A DNA stretch of 64,000 nt from contig JBANSL010000001.1 in the NCBI GenBank assembly GCA_037127255.1, forward strand, positions 32,452,001-32,516,000, given 5' to 3'. This DNA is from Persicaria tinctoria. Taxonomy: Eukaryota > Streptophyta > Magnoliopsida > Caryophyllales > Polygonaceae. Position numbers and translations under genes: made by a program. A model generated the notes under the pieces. It searched no databases. It was not told where the DNA came from and saw nothing but the letters and a program-made list of their open reading frames with translations. Shown here piece after piece: positions 1 through 11,923 of this stretch; the first letter of the stretch is position 1, and each line of letters starts with the position of its first letter.

Positions 1-587
1 GCTGTCTTGGCAGGAGGGAAGAACTTATTGAGGAATTCCTGTTTTACTTCAGCCCATGTCGTGAGGGATCGCGGTTTCAGCCCTTCAAGCCACTTCAGTG
101 CTGGACTAGACAGGGACCAACGAAAAGCCTTCATCAGGATGTACTCTAAGGTGGTACCTTCAGCAAGAGTACGACACATGTTAGTAAAGATGGTAATATG
201 CTGAAGAGGACATTCATTAAATCTACCAAAGAAAGCATTATTCTTGATTTCAATAAGGAAAGGAGTGCGAATTTCATAGTTATTTTTAGGGATTAGAATG
301 GCCGATTCAGGCACTATGAGTGTCGGGTGCATGTAATCCTCCGCAATTGTTGGGTATCGGGCAAGCTCATCTTCTAATAGCTTCGCACGCTCAGCTTCCC
401 TTGTAGTGCGTGCTCTCACAGCGGTGAGAGCAGTATCTTTAGCAGCTAGTTCCCTCGTAAGCCTCTCAATCAGCTATTCCTGTGTCTCTGCAGCCGTCAT
501 GGCTCTTTTCAGTTTAGCTTGGATGTGTATAAGGCGCTCCGGTTCGTCGAAGGCATCAAACTCAGGTGTTCGACCAGAACGGCGCAT
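1..587 (-). pseudogene. Athila-like retrotransposon gag, N-terminal part
   Basis: Reading leftwards from an ATG at 585-587, the frame encodes about 195 residues, beginning MRRSGRTPEFDAFDEPERL and running off the window. The part nearest position 1 has the plant Ty3/gypsy gag pattern: FNECP, then LKWLEGLKPRSLTTWAEVK and FLNKFFPPAKT, which matches the usual 'W...LP..SI.TW..+...F..+FFP' block. Gag forms the virus-like particle that packages element RNA. An in-frame TAG after the early TQE tripeptide breaks the frame, so this copy is defective. A primer-binding site and an LTR lie just upstream in the same orientation. Family is clear; lineage (Athila) is inferred from the primer site and LTR style. 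Confidence 0.75.
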
Positions 588-650
588 ATACCTGCAAAGT
601 AACTCAAGAGAAAAGTGAGATCTGACTACCTAAGGCGCGAATGACTGCCT

Positions 651-667
651 CCCCGGCAACGACGCCA
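651..667 (-). other. Primer-binding site (tRNA-Asp type)
   Basis: On the minus strand this reads TGGCGTCGTTGCCGGGG, matching the 3' end of plant tRNA-Asp except for one base. It sits 3 bases inside the LTR end at 671, as expected for minus-strand priming in an LTR retrotransposon. Confidence 0.8.
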
Positions 668-670
668 ATT

Positions 671-2532
671 TGTTGTAGGAGGAAATTGAGACTTGCAATA
701 AAATATAAATAAATCAAAGCAAACCAGATTCCATCCCTTGCAAATGATTACAAGACTCCTTCCCTATGCAGTAGTGGGAAGTCAGGATCGATCCTCGAGG
801 AAGCGTGTCAGCGGATCTCATGTAGCTGTAAATCTCACAGACAGAATAGCAGAACGACAGAAAGAAAGACAGAAATAACAAAGTCAAAAGCAGAAAATAA
901 AGCAAGGACACAGAAGTTACTCTATATCGAGCAACAATCCTCGATATCGACTACAACAAGTCGACAACAGAAACTCAGAAATCACAGCAGACAGCAAACT
1001 CGATCTCGACAACCTTCTACTCGATATCGACAAGGTGCAACTCGATATCGACTAAAACCTCCCCGAGATCGACAAAGACAGAAACTTTAAATTGCAAATT
1101 CTCGAACACAAAACTCAGATTTCCAACGAAATAAATCAATATACTAAAAGACTTCCAAAGCCAGGGTATCAACACCACAACGATAACCATGCAAAGTAAC
1201 ACATAAAGGCATAAAAGATCATGCTTTCCATCAAATAACTTTCGTTATTAACAAATAGGAATATAGAGGTTTTCGCATAAACCCTAATTGTTACTAACCC
1301 TTTTCACATAATTAGCCCAAGTTGCATTAAGATCACTTTCGCTTCAATAACACAAAACAAGGATCACCTTCAGCTTTCGCAAAAGAATCATGCTCATAGG
1401 GATAGAAGACGAATTGCATAAAAAAACCGTACCTTTACCGCATCACCTTACATGGCTACCGTCGGGCTCACCCCAGCCCTAGAAGTGGGTGGGCTACTCG
1501 CTCTTCATCGCAATAGCAGACATCTTTGATGAAAAAGAACTAACTTGCATTAATAAACTCAAACTTACAACCTCTTCTCCTTTTCTCTCTATGTAACTAA
1601 TTGTCTCTGAAATTTAATGAATAAAACTCAGTCCCTAAGGCTTTATTTATAGGCTTCAAACCCTTGCTAATCAAGAAAAGAAAGTCTATCTATATCTATA
1701 TCTAAATATCTAAAGGCTTAAAGATAAATAAATGGAATAAAGGAATTAAATCCATAATTATATCCAATATGGATAAAATATCTTCTCTCTTGACTTGATA
1801 GCTCTTGATAGATGTGGATAGAATTTGGTCTCGGAAATATCTCAATCGGATTCGGGATAGAAACTTAACAAGAAGCCGGTTAAGCTCGGAATCCGCCTCT
1901 GTGGGTCCAGTCGATATTGACTAAGGTCACTCGATATTGACCTGTGCTTCCTATTGTTTCTCTTCAGCTGCTTGTATTGGGCCGACTTCTGGAATATTGA
2001 CTCGATTTGGGTACTCGATATCGACTTTGGGTAGTTAATATCGACCTCTTCCTTTCTTCCTTATTCGATTCTAGCCAACTCTGAGTTGATTTGGATAATT
2101 TCGACCTAAATCTGGTCGATATTGAGTGTGCTTGGTCGATATCGACCAGTCTTCTCAGCATCCTGCTCTGTTCTTGAAATGCACTTTCCTGAGTCATCGT
2201 TTGTCGGATTGATGCATATGTCCATGCGTGGGAAAGCTCTTTCCGAGGGCTACAACTCTCATGAAGACATCAGAATTTGACTCAGAATGATGAATGCCGA
2301 AAAATGGCCTTTTCTCCAGCTGCACCATCCTTAGTTTCTTCACGAGTTTTCCTTTAAGCTCTAAAGTGCATCCGATTTCATCGAAATATAAAAAAAACTT
2401 GTGTAGACCTCCATATATTGAAAATAAGTGTAAACTACACAGATTCTGTATTATTCTAACCCAAATGTATGAAATGTATGCAGAAATCGATATAAAAGTA
2501 ACTGTAAAACATGGCGAATTAGGCTCACAACA
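671..2532 (-). mobile_element. 5' LTR of Athila-like element (minus strand)
   Basis: An LTR of about 1.86 kb that starts and ends with TGTTGT...ACAACA when read on the minus strand. It is homologous over its whole length, in opposite orientation, to the solo LTR at 21811-23655. It contains many ACTCGATATCGA-type blocks (about 950-1060 and 1910-2150) and a TATAAATA-like site near 1645 in the minus direction. The partner LTR lies outside the window. The right edge at 2532 abuts the duplicated E3-ligase fragment, so this element inserted into it. Confidence 0.8.
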
Positions 2533-2534
2533 AA

Positions 2535-2972
2535 CACCCTTTGCTCATAAAATGAGATTTTGTAAATGATGAGTAGTTTAATGAACATGTAGGTAAGCAC
2601 AAAATGAACCTTTATAGAGTATAAGTACTTGAAAGATATATTTTTACAAATGAAGGGGACATCGATAGTAGGACACTTTGAGGAGTACATCATTTACTAG
2701 TCAATACATCATCTTTAATTACTTCCTTTCACAATGTACAGTGAAGCTCATGAGGAAGATCTCCCAAAGGCCGAGTAGAAGGGATTCCTTCCATTTCCTT
2801 TTCAAAAGCAGCCCTAAATCAAGAAGAAGAATCCATATAAACTTACAATATCCTCATTTATAGATGGTACAATTGAAACAAAGAGGCCAAGAGCATATGC
2901 GCTAGGTTGTAAAACACCAACAACACCACTTGGCATTACCATTGTGTAAAATGCTAAATTGACATCAAGTCA
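2535..2972 (-). pseudogene. PQT3-like E3 ubiquitin ligase fragment, copy 1
   Basis: Minus-strand exons resemble the region of plant PQT3/RBBP6-type E3 ligases that runs into the U-box. Exon 2972-2847 (bounded by TTGCAG and GTAAGT) encodes a YTMVMPSGVVGVLQPS-like stretch. The next exon starts at 2813 and encodes AAFEKEMEGIPSTRPLGDLP then HELHCTL. In this family the next residues are PLC and KEVMKD; here Pro is Thr and the Cys codon is TGA, and a second TGA replaces the Cys after LTSK. It is therefore a dead fragment. The same segment recurs at 4645-4810 plus 11924-12220. The left end is cut by the LTR at 2532. Confidence 0.6.
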
Positions 2973-3571
2973 CTGCAATTAAAGGGTCCATCTTGTATTA
3001 AGGCCTATTGAATCAAGGAATAGTCATGTTATATAAACTAGTTTATTCAAAATTCTAACCTATACACTTTGAAATTGATGTAAATCATAATATATCAACA
3101 CAGCGAAATCACATTATAATGCAAGTAACCCAAAAGCCAAGGGAGAATCTTTGACATGCCTGAATGTAGGCAACATGAAAAAGAGGAAAGAAAGAAGATG
3201 AAACGGAGAACAAACCAGCCAAGGGAGAATCGTTCCTGTCAATGATTGGGGAAATCCAATCATTACGCAAACACATTGTTCTCGTCTAGAGGCTGAGTCA
3301 TTTTCTTTCCTGTCACAAAAGAAAACCATGCTTTAAGAAATGGAAAAAAATAATTAAATATAACATAAGCTCATCAACATGTGTATGGTTAAGAAACTTT
3401 TTTGCCTTCAAGTAATCAAAATGTATGGACATTTTTATCAGGAGAAATGATAGAAACTACTCACTATATTTCCTGTTTTTCTTCCTATGTTTACAAAATG
3501 CAATAACAGTTTTCATTAAAGTGTAGCTATACATGTTGAAAGAAGAGCAGTAGACGAAACAAGTATTACCT

Positions 3572-3705
3572 CATCAGCAATCTGTTTCGGAATCTCTGTG
3601 ATCTCAAAGAAGTCAGGTCCTACCATTGGATCTTTCTGCCAGCATCTTTCGAGCAGGTCAGCAAGCTCTAGTACCCTTTGGAAAAGGCGTGCACTGATTC
3701 TGATT
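3572..3705 (-). pseudogene. Raf-like protein kinase C-terminal exon, copy 1
   Basis: On the minus strand this reads QRVLELADLLERCWQKDP, then MVGPDFFEITEIPKQIADE. This is the end of the catalytic domain of a plant Raf-like (STY/MAPKKK-type) kinase. The subdomain XI pattern 'L+.CW..DP..RP.F.EI...L' is visible, but the conserved Arg is Gly and SEI is FEI. It lies beside the E3-ligase fragment on the same strand, and the two gene families are unrelated, so the block is a chimera of captured or rearranged exons. The intervening 2990-3560 holds short open stretches that I cannot assign. The copy at 12800-12910 is nearly identical. Confidence 0.55.
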
Positions 3706-3869
3706 TAACAATTTTGGAATTAAATAGTAAGTACTTAAAAATACTTAAAAAAAAAAAACTAATCATTTCCTGATAAGGTAAGAAAGATGTAAGTATCCAC
3801 TATTTACTTAGATTTATTGAAGTAACAAGAGAGTGAAACATTACAAGAAGAATTGGACCAAACATTTAC

Positions 3870-4644
3870 AAGAAGATTACAAATTAGGTTAAATAAGAAA
3901 TCATTACGAAGAGGGAAAGACAAGTGACGAATCTGTTTGTTTGAGCTGTTGTACAAAACTAGAAAATGGGGATGAATGACACAAGAATCCCATCAGAAAG
4001 TAATTGCATATTTGCATATAACATGTGAAATCAAAACAATATGGATCACCTGAAACTTTTCATATTTAAGAACCATATCTACACATGCATTATACAAAGA
4101 TGATTAAACATTGTTTTAATGTTTCAATATCTTATTTTATACATTGAACCATTTGGAATTTTATTGTAAACAAATTAAAGATATGAGATGACACTCATAA
4201 AAAAAAAGTCCTAGCGCATTAACAGTTTCTAAGAGTGCTCTTTATAGCTTTATAAGACCGAAAAAAGCCTTAAATAGTTGAAATTAGTTAAACTCAAACA
4301 CATTTTAACCACCATCATATTTATGTGAGCATTTTTTACCTTAAAATGTCATGGAATGTGGCACAAGAATTTTAGAGAAAAGGTAATCATTTAGGAAGTA
4401 GTGAGATTTAGGAACAGAACGATTTCAGCAGCAAATTTGAAGGATTTTGTAAGGTGAACTTAACCCCTTGAAAAGAAAGATTTCAACATCAAATTCATGT
4501 AACTTGAACTTTCATTCAAACTTATGAGAAGAAATTAAAAGAGAAACAATACCTTAACACTCCTTGAAAAATCAACACCAAAAAATGGCCCGAGGTAAGT
4601 ACCTTAACACTCTATTTAGATGTTTTTTTGGTTTGATATACAAT
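3870..4644. other. AT-rich spacer, no gene seen
   Basis: Unique AT-rich DNA between the two copies of the kinase/E3-ligase block. Homology to the second copy stops near 3880. No open frame, RNA gene or repeat is recognised. Confidence 0.5.
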
Positions 4645-4810
4645 ACCCTTTGCTCATAAAATGAGAATTTGCAAATGATGAGTAGTTTAATGAACATGTA
4701 GATAAGCACAAAACGAACCTTTACAGAGTATAGGTACTTGAAAGATATAGTTTTACAAATGAAGGGGACATCGATAGTAGTACACTTTGAGAAGTACATC
4801 ATTTACTACT
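4645..4810 (-). pseudogene. PQT3-like fragment, copy 2 (left half)
   Basis: About 165 bp homologous to 2535-2696, including the TGA in the U-box Cys codon after TSK. It is continuous with 11924 onward once the LTR element at 4811-11923 is removed; copy 1 (2685-2705) shows the uninterrupted site. The last five bases (ctact) are the left target-site duplication. Confidence 0.55.
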
Positions 4811-6248
4811 TGATCGGACACATTTAGGTAGTGTTTACATATTGCATTTAGATAGATTTAGGTATGATAATGTTAACATGTTTTGATTGTGCTTCAATTA
4901 GAGTCGGAATCTACGAAGTTTGTGCATGATTTCAGGTGATTGTAAAGAGATGAAGCTAAGCTCGAGTAAATGCTCGAAGATTGGACGAAAATAGAAGAGC
5001 CCGAGAGCCGAGGAGATGAGCTAAACATGTAAAGGATGAGAGCTGTCCAGGTTTGCGACACTGCACTAAAACGAGTCGTTTGAAGGCTGTATTTATCGGA
5101 TCGGGGCGTACTTATACTTTTTGGAAAGAGGATTCGAAGACCTACAACTTTTGTGTTTACGACTTTTCCAAATTCGGCCTCGAAAAAAGCTAAAACGGAA
5201 CTTCAACATTGCTGCAGGAAAAGAACTCGGCCCAGGACAGCAAGAACTCACCCTAGTTCTATCAGCCGAGACCAAGTTGTTGTTGGTTTGGACGTGGGCC
5301 TATTTTCCTTGTGGCATTATGGGCTTTTTGTGGTTATTTTGGATTTTTTATTATTAGGAAGAGAAAATTAGGTTAAGTAGGAGGTTTGGGAGGCGGAATT
5401 CAGGAGACATCGTTAGAAGTTGAATTAGGTTTTTAGGTTTTTCTCTTCAAGCATGAACAACTAGACTCCTTTGCTTAGGGAGATTAATTGAAGCTTCAGG
5501 TTTGCAATTTCATTGTGAGATTTCTATTTCTTAATACTCCTCTTTGAATATTATCAATTCTCTGCGCCGAATGTTTAGGGTTTTCGTGAATTTTCATTAG
5601 CCTGATCAACTGATTCTTGTTCATGACAATCTATAGCTAGATATAAGTAATTACTGGTTGAGTTATCTATATTCTTGAGTAGCAAAGTATAAATCCCTGA
5701 AACTGGTTGATTTAGGGATTTGTATAGAGAATTGATTTGCAATTGATGCAATAACTGGTTGTGCGTGTCGATTGTCTTTGTTGATTTCCTTTAGTCTTCA
5801 TCAATTATTGAATTGAATCTTGATAGTTTCAAGATTGTTTGATAATTAGGGTTTTCAGGGTCTGGTTGTCCTGTTAACTAGATTCGATAAGGAATTGGAT
5901 TCAAAAGACCTAGTCTTTCCACAACAAAGTATTCAAGAGGAAGTTATCTATTTGATTTCGATGATCAATGAACAAACCTGATTGCTGAGATTGGTTGACC
6001 CAAGCTATTTTTCCCATACTCATTCACTCAAGTTGTTTAGTTTGTTACTTTTGTTTACTTTTATTTCTTCATTAGTTAGTCCAAATCATCACAATCCCCC
6101 CTCTTTGTTTCTTGTTCTTTTTAACACACTTTGACTTGCATACAAATCGTTGACTCTCTGTGGGATTGACCCGTACTTGCCAAACTACATTAGTTAGGTT
6201 AGTCGGATTTATTTGATAGGATTTAAGGCGACTAAAAATCCTCTGTCA
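4811..6248 (+). repeat. 5' LTR of the non-autonomous element
   Basis: 1,438 bp, TG...CA ends, pairs with 10469-11923. The conserved end sequence includes 'tctctgtgggattgacccgt', common in plant Athila-type LTRs. Small ORFs inside it are repeated in the other LTR and are not genes. Confidence 0.85.
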
Positions 6249-6252
6249 AATT

Positions 6253-6269
6253 TGGCGCCGTTGCCGGGG
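6253..6269 (+). other. Primer-binding site, tRNA-Asp
   Basis: TGGCGCCGTTGCCGGGG is an exact complement of the 3' end of plant tRNA-Asp(GTC) with CCA. It lies 4 bases after the 5' LTR. Confidence 0.9.
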
Positions 6270-6376
6270 AGTCAAGTTGTTATTTGTGTGCTTGTTTTTG
6301 TGTGTTAATTTAGCTACTAATTTTTGTTGTGAACCTGTCTTACGGTTCACAACACATATGCTACTAATAGTTTAAC

Positions 6377-7462
6377 ATGTTGAGATTATCGCAGTTTGAA
6401 GGTGAGAACTTTCACCTATCTCTCACTTGGTTGCAGAGGTGTGTGGACATCCGCAATGAGCGGGGTTTCCACGATAGTTTGCGACATATGGTTGTCTGCG
6501 TTGTAGAGGGGATGACTGCTGAGACAAAGGCGAGTTCTATATACATGAGCGGAGGAAGTCTAGCATGGTTAGGTTTGGCGGGAATTTGGGATCTTATCTG
6601 CTATATGGGTCACCAGGCCCTGCAGGAAGTGTCCTTTGCACTGGAACCTCAACCAATGGATTACTTCGACGCATCTTTGGAGGATCTATCCAAGGCCTCT
6701 TACGAGGAGAATGAGCAATTGTTTCAGCAGATCATTGAACTAGATGAACGAGTGCACCGAGTGGTCCAACTGAGGAATGATATTCTAGCATGTGAAGCGA
6801 GTGAACTACCGTTTAAACCGGTGGTTAATCCGATAGAGAGCCTCACCATGAATACCCTAGGGAGTGGAAATGACTTGTTTGTCACACCCGAGGGAAGCTC
6901 AGAAAGTCATGAAGATAAATGTGAGTGTGTGTTTTCTATTCCCCTGTCAATGAGTTCATCCGAGTCTACTCTGCTACCTCCCCTACCCTTGAGCTATGAG
7001 CATGATAATGTTTTGGCGGAGGAGGATATGTTCGCAGACGATGACAGTTTCTTCAGCGATGGAGAGGAGAGTACACTACTTCCTGACATGGAGTGTCACG
7101 AGTCAACGCATGAGATCCCATGTGATTTATGGTCTCCTTCATTCGATGAGATTGTCTCGAGCTCGCCTATCAAGGAACCAAGCCTGGAGCTGATTTCTGT
7201 GGCCCCTAAGCAAAGAATTGATATCCTCTACAATGGTGAGAAGGTCGGTGATTATGTCGATCCTTGGGCTCATTATTTTGACATACCACCAATGGAACTG
7301 AATTGGTGGTTCTACATACCCGCGGCGGAGAGTCACGCTCGGGCATATGAGGAGTTGAAGACATACTTTGTCTTCAACTTATTCGTATGTAGTGCCCGCT
7401 TACCTAGATGGTGTGCACAAGAGTTTGATTTGCTGCTGAGGGCACTGACGATGTCCGAGTGA
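6377..7462 (+). CDS. Element-encoded acidic protein, 361 aa, unknown
   Basis: An uninterrupted ATG-to-TGA frame of 361 codons, the only long ORF in the non-autonomous LTR element. It begins about 107 bases after the primer site, where gag normally starts. I do not recognise the family. There is no CCHC knuckle, DTG protease or YVDD motif. The middle (about residues 145-270) is rich in Ser, Glu and Asp and probably disordered. The C-terminal part (about 280-355) is aromatic and may fold (DYVDPWAHYFDIPP, NWWFYIP). It ends just before the conserved 'cttcttgggaggtaacccaa' block that follows pol in Athila-type elements. It could be a diverged gag or an accessory protein kept by the non-autonomous family. 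Confidence 0.6.
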   Translation: MLRLSQFEGENFHLSLTWLQRCVDIRNERGFHDSLRHMVVCVVEGMTAETKASSIYMSGGSLAWLGLAGIWDLICYMGHQALQEVSFALEPQPMDYFDASLEDLSKASYEENEQLFQQIIELDERVHRVVQLRNDILACEASELPFKPVVNPIESLTMNTLGSGNDLFVTPEGSSESHEDKCECVFSIPLSMSSSESTLLPPLPLSYEHDNVLAEEDMFADDDSFFSDGEESTLLPDMECHESTHEIPCDLWSPSFDEIVSSSPIKEPSLELISVAPKQRIDILYNGEKVGDYVDPWAHYFDIPPMELNWWFYIPAAESHARAYEELKTYFVFNLFVCSARLPRWCAQEFDLLLRALTMSE

Positions 7463-7504
7463 ATCTTAAATGGACAACCAAAACGTCGAGTCTATGACGT
7501 TAAC

Positions 7505-7534
7505 CAAAGACACTTCTTGGGAGGTAACCCAAGG
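7505..7534 (+). other. Conserved Athila-type post-ORF motif
   Basis: The sequence 'cttcttgggaggtaacccaa' closely matches a block that recurs just downstream of the last ORF in plant Athila-like elements (recalled pattern: ttgggaggcaaccca). It contains the inverted pair TTGGG/CCCAA and could form a short hairpin. Its function is not known to me. Confidence 0.5.
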
Positions 7535-9740
7535 TTAGTATGTCATATTATCATTTTTCATAATTTTATTAGGTAGTTGTTATTTATTTTATTTATTTTG
7601 TTATTTTTCTAGTATTTTTGCATCTCCGAATTATTAACAAGTAGGTTTTGGAAGAAAAAAAAAAAAAGGACGTCCAAAACTAGGGAAATTACAGTAGGAA
7701 ACTCGGGTGAAGAGCTCGGTCGAGTTTCTTGGCCAACCCGAGTAACCAACAGGTCTCGAGAAAAAACTCGGGTGGTAATACAATAACTCGGTCGAGTTTC
7801 TTTTAGCCCCACCCGAGTTTCTTGCCGTCCACAAAAAAAAAAAAAACATCGTTCAACCGTCTCTCTCCCGAGTTCCCTGGAGTTTCCTGCTCCTCTGTTC
7901 CCTCGTCCTCGCCATCAGCTTTCTCTCCCTCCGGCCGCCAGCAGCCGTTTCCCACCGCGCCGCCCTCACTCGACCTCGTTCAACCACTCCCGGGAATCCC
8001 TCCCTAGTTGTTCCGGGCAGCCATGGCCTCTCCCTCTCTCCTAGCAGCATCGAGCGTTCCGAGCTCCCCCGTCCGTTCCTAGCTTCGAGCAGCCACCAGG
8101 CCACGCCGCCGACTTCATCCAGCCACGCCGGCAACACCCTTCGACTCCAGCCACCATCCCCGGTCAGCCCCTTCCTCTTCTTTCTCTCCTCCATTGAAGA
8201 ATTAAGGTACAATTTAAAAAACCCCAATTCCTAGGGTTTGCTAAATTGAAAAACTTTTTGTAGAATTTAGGAGTTGTTTGGATTAAATTGAAACTTATTT
8301 GTGTTAAATTTGTTGCTGGAAGAGGATTGATTGAGAAATTTGGACTTGTGGTTTGATATGCTAATTTGATTGAAAAAATTGCAAATTTGAGACTAGGCAT
8401 TTAGATTGATCTTGCTAGATGGAATTCAACTTGATTTGAGTTTTCTTATTGAGTTTGATAAATTTGGTTTTGGTTGATTTGTGCCTAATTGTTGATTTGC
8501 AATATTATTGTGTTCTGGTTTGGCTTTGTTGCTTGTGTTGGGTGGTTTTTGTGCTTAATTGTGACATTGCAAATTTAAGGGAATTGCATTTTAGGCATTT
8601 GATCGATCTTGCTATCGGATATTAAGCTTAATTGGAGTTTTCTATTGAGTTGGTTGAAAGTAGTTTGATCGATTTATGCTTCATAGTTGTCAAATTTGCA
8701 ATATTTTTGAGAGATTGGGGCTTTGTTTTGTGTTGTTGTGAGTGGTTTAAGACTATCGATTATTATTGTGAGTTGTCCTTTTTGGGACAACAAAGATTTC
8801 TTTGTTGGTGTTGTCTTGTCTCTTGTTTGTAGAGATTAAGTTGTGGTGTCTCCTTGAGGTCGAGACGAGAAAGAACAATGGCTCATCACACTCTTGTGCT
8901 TGAATTCATCACCTCCGCCACATATGTAGATGACTCTGTAAGTGTTTCTTCCTTTCTCTTTTATTTTTCACATTGAGGACAATGTGTGAATTAAGTGTGG
9001 GGGAGGGAACAGTTACATGTTTTCATTTAGGTTGCATTGTATATATTTATTTCTTTGCATTTCATGTTTATTATTCTTAGTCTTTCATATTAAAAAAAAA
9101 ACAGAAAAATCATATAAAAAGAAAAAAAATTCAGCATGCATGACATTCTAGATAACCCCATCTGTACCAATTGTCTTCTTAATCTAATTATAAGTCCCAT
9201 GATATGCTTGAATTGTTGATCCTCGTCTAGTTTGTTTGATCTATGGGAGCATGAGATAATGGATTGATTGAGCATGTATAACTATTTCATTTTAGGTGGC
9301 ATTGAAATCCAACAAAAATTTACCTTGTGAGTTTTTGTTAGTCTTGTTAGGACTATGCTTTATGGATGTCCTCTTTGCTTCTTGTGTGTGATACTCTCCA
9401 ATGTGACTACCTCTAAGAATTGGGATTGATATCTATGTCAAGGCTGCATATTGTGATCATTACTTGTGATTTTCGCATGGTTGAGGCATGATTGTTACTG
9501 AGTCATGATATTCCCTATCTTCCCTTACATATCATCCATTGTTTGAAGCCAAACTGAGCCTATGAGCCTATCTTTGTAGCTCCACAAAAATTATCCTTAG
9601 CCAATTGTAGCCTAACCCATCTGGGAATTAGGATTAGAATTGGTAAAATGATGGTTTGAGTTGAGTGAGTGCTTTGAGAATGAGATTATGTATTGTGTTG
9701 ATTCATTTGGCGCTTATTATGAGGATTGGTTCTATGAATT

Positions 9741-9777
<37 letters not shown>

Positions 9778-10450
9778 TCGGGGCCTAAGGAGGATAAAAT
9801 TCACTTAGGAGTAAAAGTCGAGAAGAAAAAAAAAGAGAAAAGAAAAAAAAAGAGAAAAAAAAAGAGAAAAAAAAAGAAGTTGGAATAAAAAGAACCAGCC
9901 TTCATCACCTTTAGAAATGATTTGGGAGTATTGTTTGGTCTAAAAAAAGTTCGTGTATTGTGTTGTGCTTGAGTGTTGAGTTTGATGGTTTGTGATAAGT
10001 TTTGGTTGAGCTTGTAATTGGTTACTAGGATCTTAGTTCCCGGATTATGCGCACCACAAGCCAAAAACATCCTCTACCTTAATTTTCTTACTAAGCCCCA
10101 TTACAACCCTTACAAGACCTCATGATGATTATTGCTTGTAATGTCACCCACGGTGGAGATTTTGATGTGGATTTCAATTTTCATGGAGCTTAGTTGCATT
10201 GGATCGAGTTTGAGCGGAATTGAATTAGCCTAAACACAAGAGCGATTAGTGAAACACTTTATGTGCCCGGTGAGGTTGGATTGAAATGTGCCTAAGCCTT
10301 TGAGTTGCTCAAATACATGTGATGATATTGATTATTGTCTTGTGCTTCGTACTTGAGTTTGGATTGTGTTTTGACGAGGTGAATACATGAAGAGTGTATT
10401 TGTGGGATGTTTGATTGGATTGGTTTTTTTTTTCTTGAGGACAAGAAAGG
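7535..10450 (+). other. Non-coding 3' half of the LTR element
   Basis: No convincing gene. 7690-7830 has short repeats of 'actcgggt' and 'ctcggtcgagtttctt'. 7860-8170 is CT- and GC-rich. 8975-9008 has 'gaggacaatgtgtgaatt' followed by a purine tract (aagtgtgggggaggga), resembling an internal copy of the PPT region. 9741-9774 is a (TA)n microsatellite. 9823-9887 is an A/G-only tract of about 65 bases. Confidence 0.5.
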
Positions 10451-10468
10451 TTCAAGTGTGGGGGAGTT
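10441..10468 (+). other. Polypurine tract before 3' LTR
   Basis: A purine-rich run ending 'aagtgtgggggagtt' abuts the 3' LTR. This is the plus-strand primer of the element and matches the PPT context of Athila-type elements ('gaggacaag...aagtgtgggggag'). Confidence 0.75.
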
Positions 10469-11923
10469 TGATCGGACACATTTAGGTAGTGTTAACATAT
10501 TGCATTTAGATAGATTTAGGTATGATAAAGTGCATGAGTTAGAGTAGTTTTCATGTTTTGATTGTGCTTCAATTAGAGTCGGAATCTACGAAGTTTGTGC
10601 ATGATTTCAGGTGATTGTAAAGAGATGAAGCTAAGCTCGAGTCAATGCTCGAAGATTGGACGAAAATAGAAGAGTCCGAGAGCCGAGGAGATGAGCTAAA
10701 CATGTAAAGGATGAGAGCTATCCAGGTTTGCGACGCTGCACTAAAACAAGTCGTTTGAAGGCTGTATTTATCGGATCGGGGCGTACTTATACTTGTTGGA
10801 AAGAGGATTCGAAGACCTACAACTTTTGTGTTTACCACCTTTCCATATTCGGCTTCGAAAACAGAGAAAACGGGACTTCAACATTGCTGCAGGAAAAGAA
10901 CTCGGCCCAGGACAGCAAGAACTCACCCTAGTTCTATCAGCCGAGACCAAGTTGTTGTTGGTTTGGACGTGGGCCTATTTTCCTTGTGGAATTATGGGCT
11001 TTTTGTGGTTATTTTGGATTTTTTATTATTAGGAAGAGAAAATTAGGTTAAGTAGGAGGTTTGGGAGGCGGAATTCAGGAGACATCGTTAGAAGTTGAAT
11101 TAGGTTTTTAGTTTTTTCTCTTCAAGCATGAATAACTAGACTCCTTTGCTTAGGGAGATTAATCGAAACTTCAGGTTTGCAATTTCATTGTGAGATTTCT
11201 ATTTCTTAATACTCCTCTTTGAATATTATCAATTCTCTGCGCCGAATGTTTAGGGTTTTCGTGAATTTTCATTAGCCTGATCAACTGATGATTGTTCATG
11301 ACAATCTATAGCTAGATATAGGTAATTACTGGTTGAGTTATCTATATTCTTGAGTAGCAAAGTATAAATCCCTGAAACTGGTTGATTTAGGGATTTGTAT
11401 AGAGAATTGATTTGCAATTGATGCAATAACTGGTTGTGCGTGTCGATTGTCTTTGTTGATTTCCTTTAGTCTTCATCAATTATTGAATTGAATCTTGATA
11501 GTTTCAAGATTGTTTGATAATTAGGGTTTTCAGGGTCTGGTTGTCCCGTTAACTAGATTCGATAAGGAATTGGATTCAAAAGACCTAGTCTTTCCACAAC
11601 AAAGTATTCAAGAGGAAGTTATCTATTTGATTTCGATGATCAATGAACAAACCTGATTGCTGAGATTGGTTGACCCAAGCTATTTTTCCCATACTCATTC
11701 ACTCAAGTTGTTTAGTTTGTTACTTTTGTTTACTTTTATTTCTTCATTAGTTAGTCCAAATCATCACAATCCCCCCTCTTTGTTTCTTGTTCTTTTTAAC
11801 ACACTTTGACTTGCATACAAATCGTTGACTCTCTGTGGGATTGACCCGTACTTGCCAAACTACATTAGTTAGGTTAGTCGGATTTATTTGATAGGATTTA
11901 AGGCGACTAAAAATCCTCTGTCA
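10469..11923 (+). repeat. 3' LTR of the non-autonomous element
   Basis: 1,455 bp, TGATCGG...CTCTGTCA, followed by the ctagt target-site duplication at 11924-11928. It contains 'aaagtgcatgagttagagta', which is missing from the 5' LTR. Confidence 0.85.

Larger units (their letters stand above)
4811..11923 (+). mobile_element. Complete non-autonomous LTR retrotransposon
   Basis: LTRs at 4811-6248 and 10469-11923 both begin TGATCGGACA and end CTCTGTCA. The target-site duplication is ctact (left) and ctagt (right), and the empty site is visible at 2692-2700. A tRNA-Asp primer site and a polypurine tract are in place. The 4.2 kb internal region has no gag zinc knuckle, protease, reverse transcriptase or integrase, only a 361-codon ORF, so the element must be mobilised in trans. 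The LTR and primer-site style point to the Athila lineage. By eye the LTRs are highly similar apart from a roughly 20-bp indel near 10530. Confidence 0.85.

Noticed and set aside
5093..5371. Small ORFs repeated at 10768-11046
   Set aside because: They lie in the two LTRs of one element and are repeated only for that reason.
9661..9888. 75-codon ORF with a KKK tail
   Set aside because: It spans a (TA)n microsatellite and an A/G tract; not coding.
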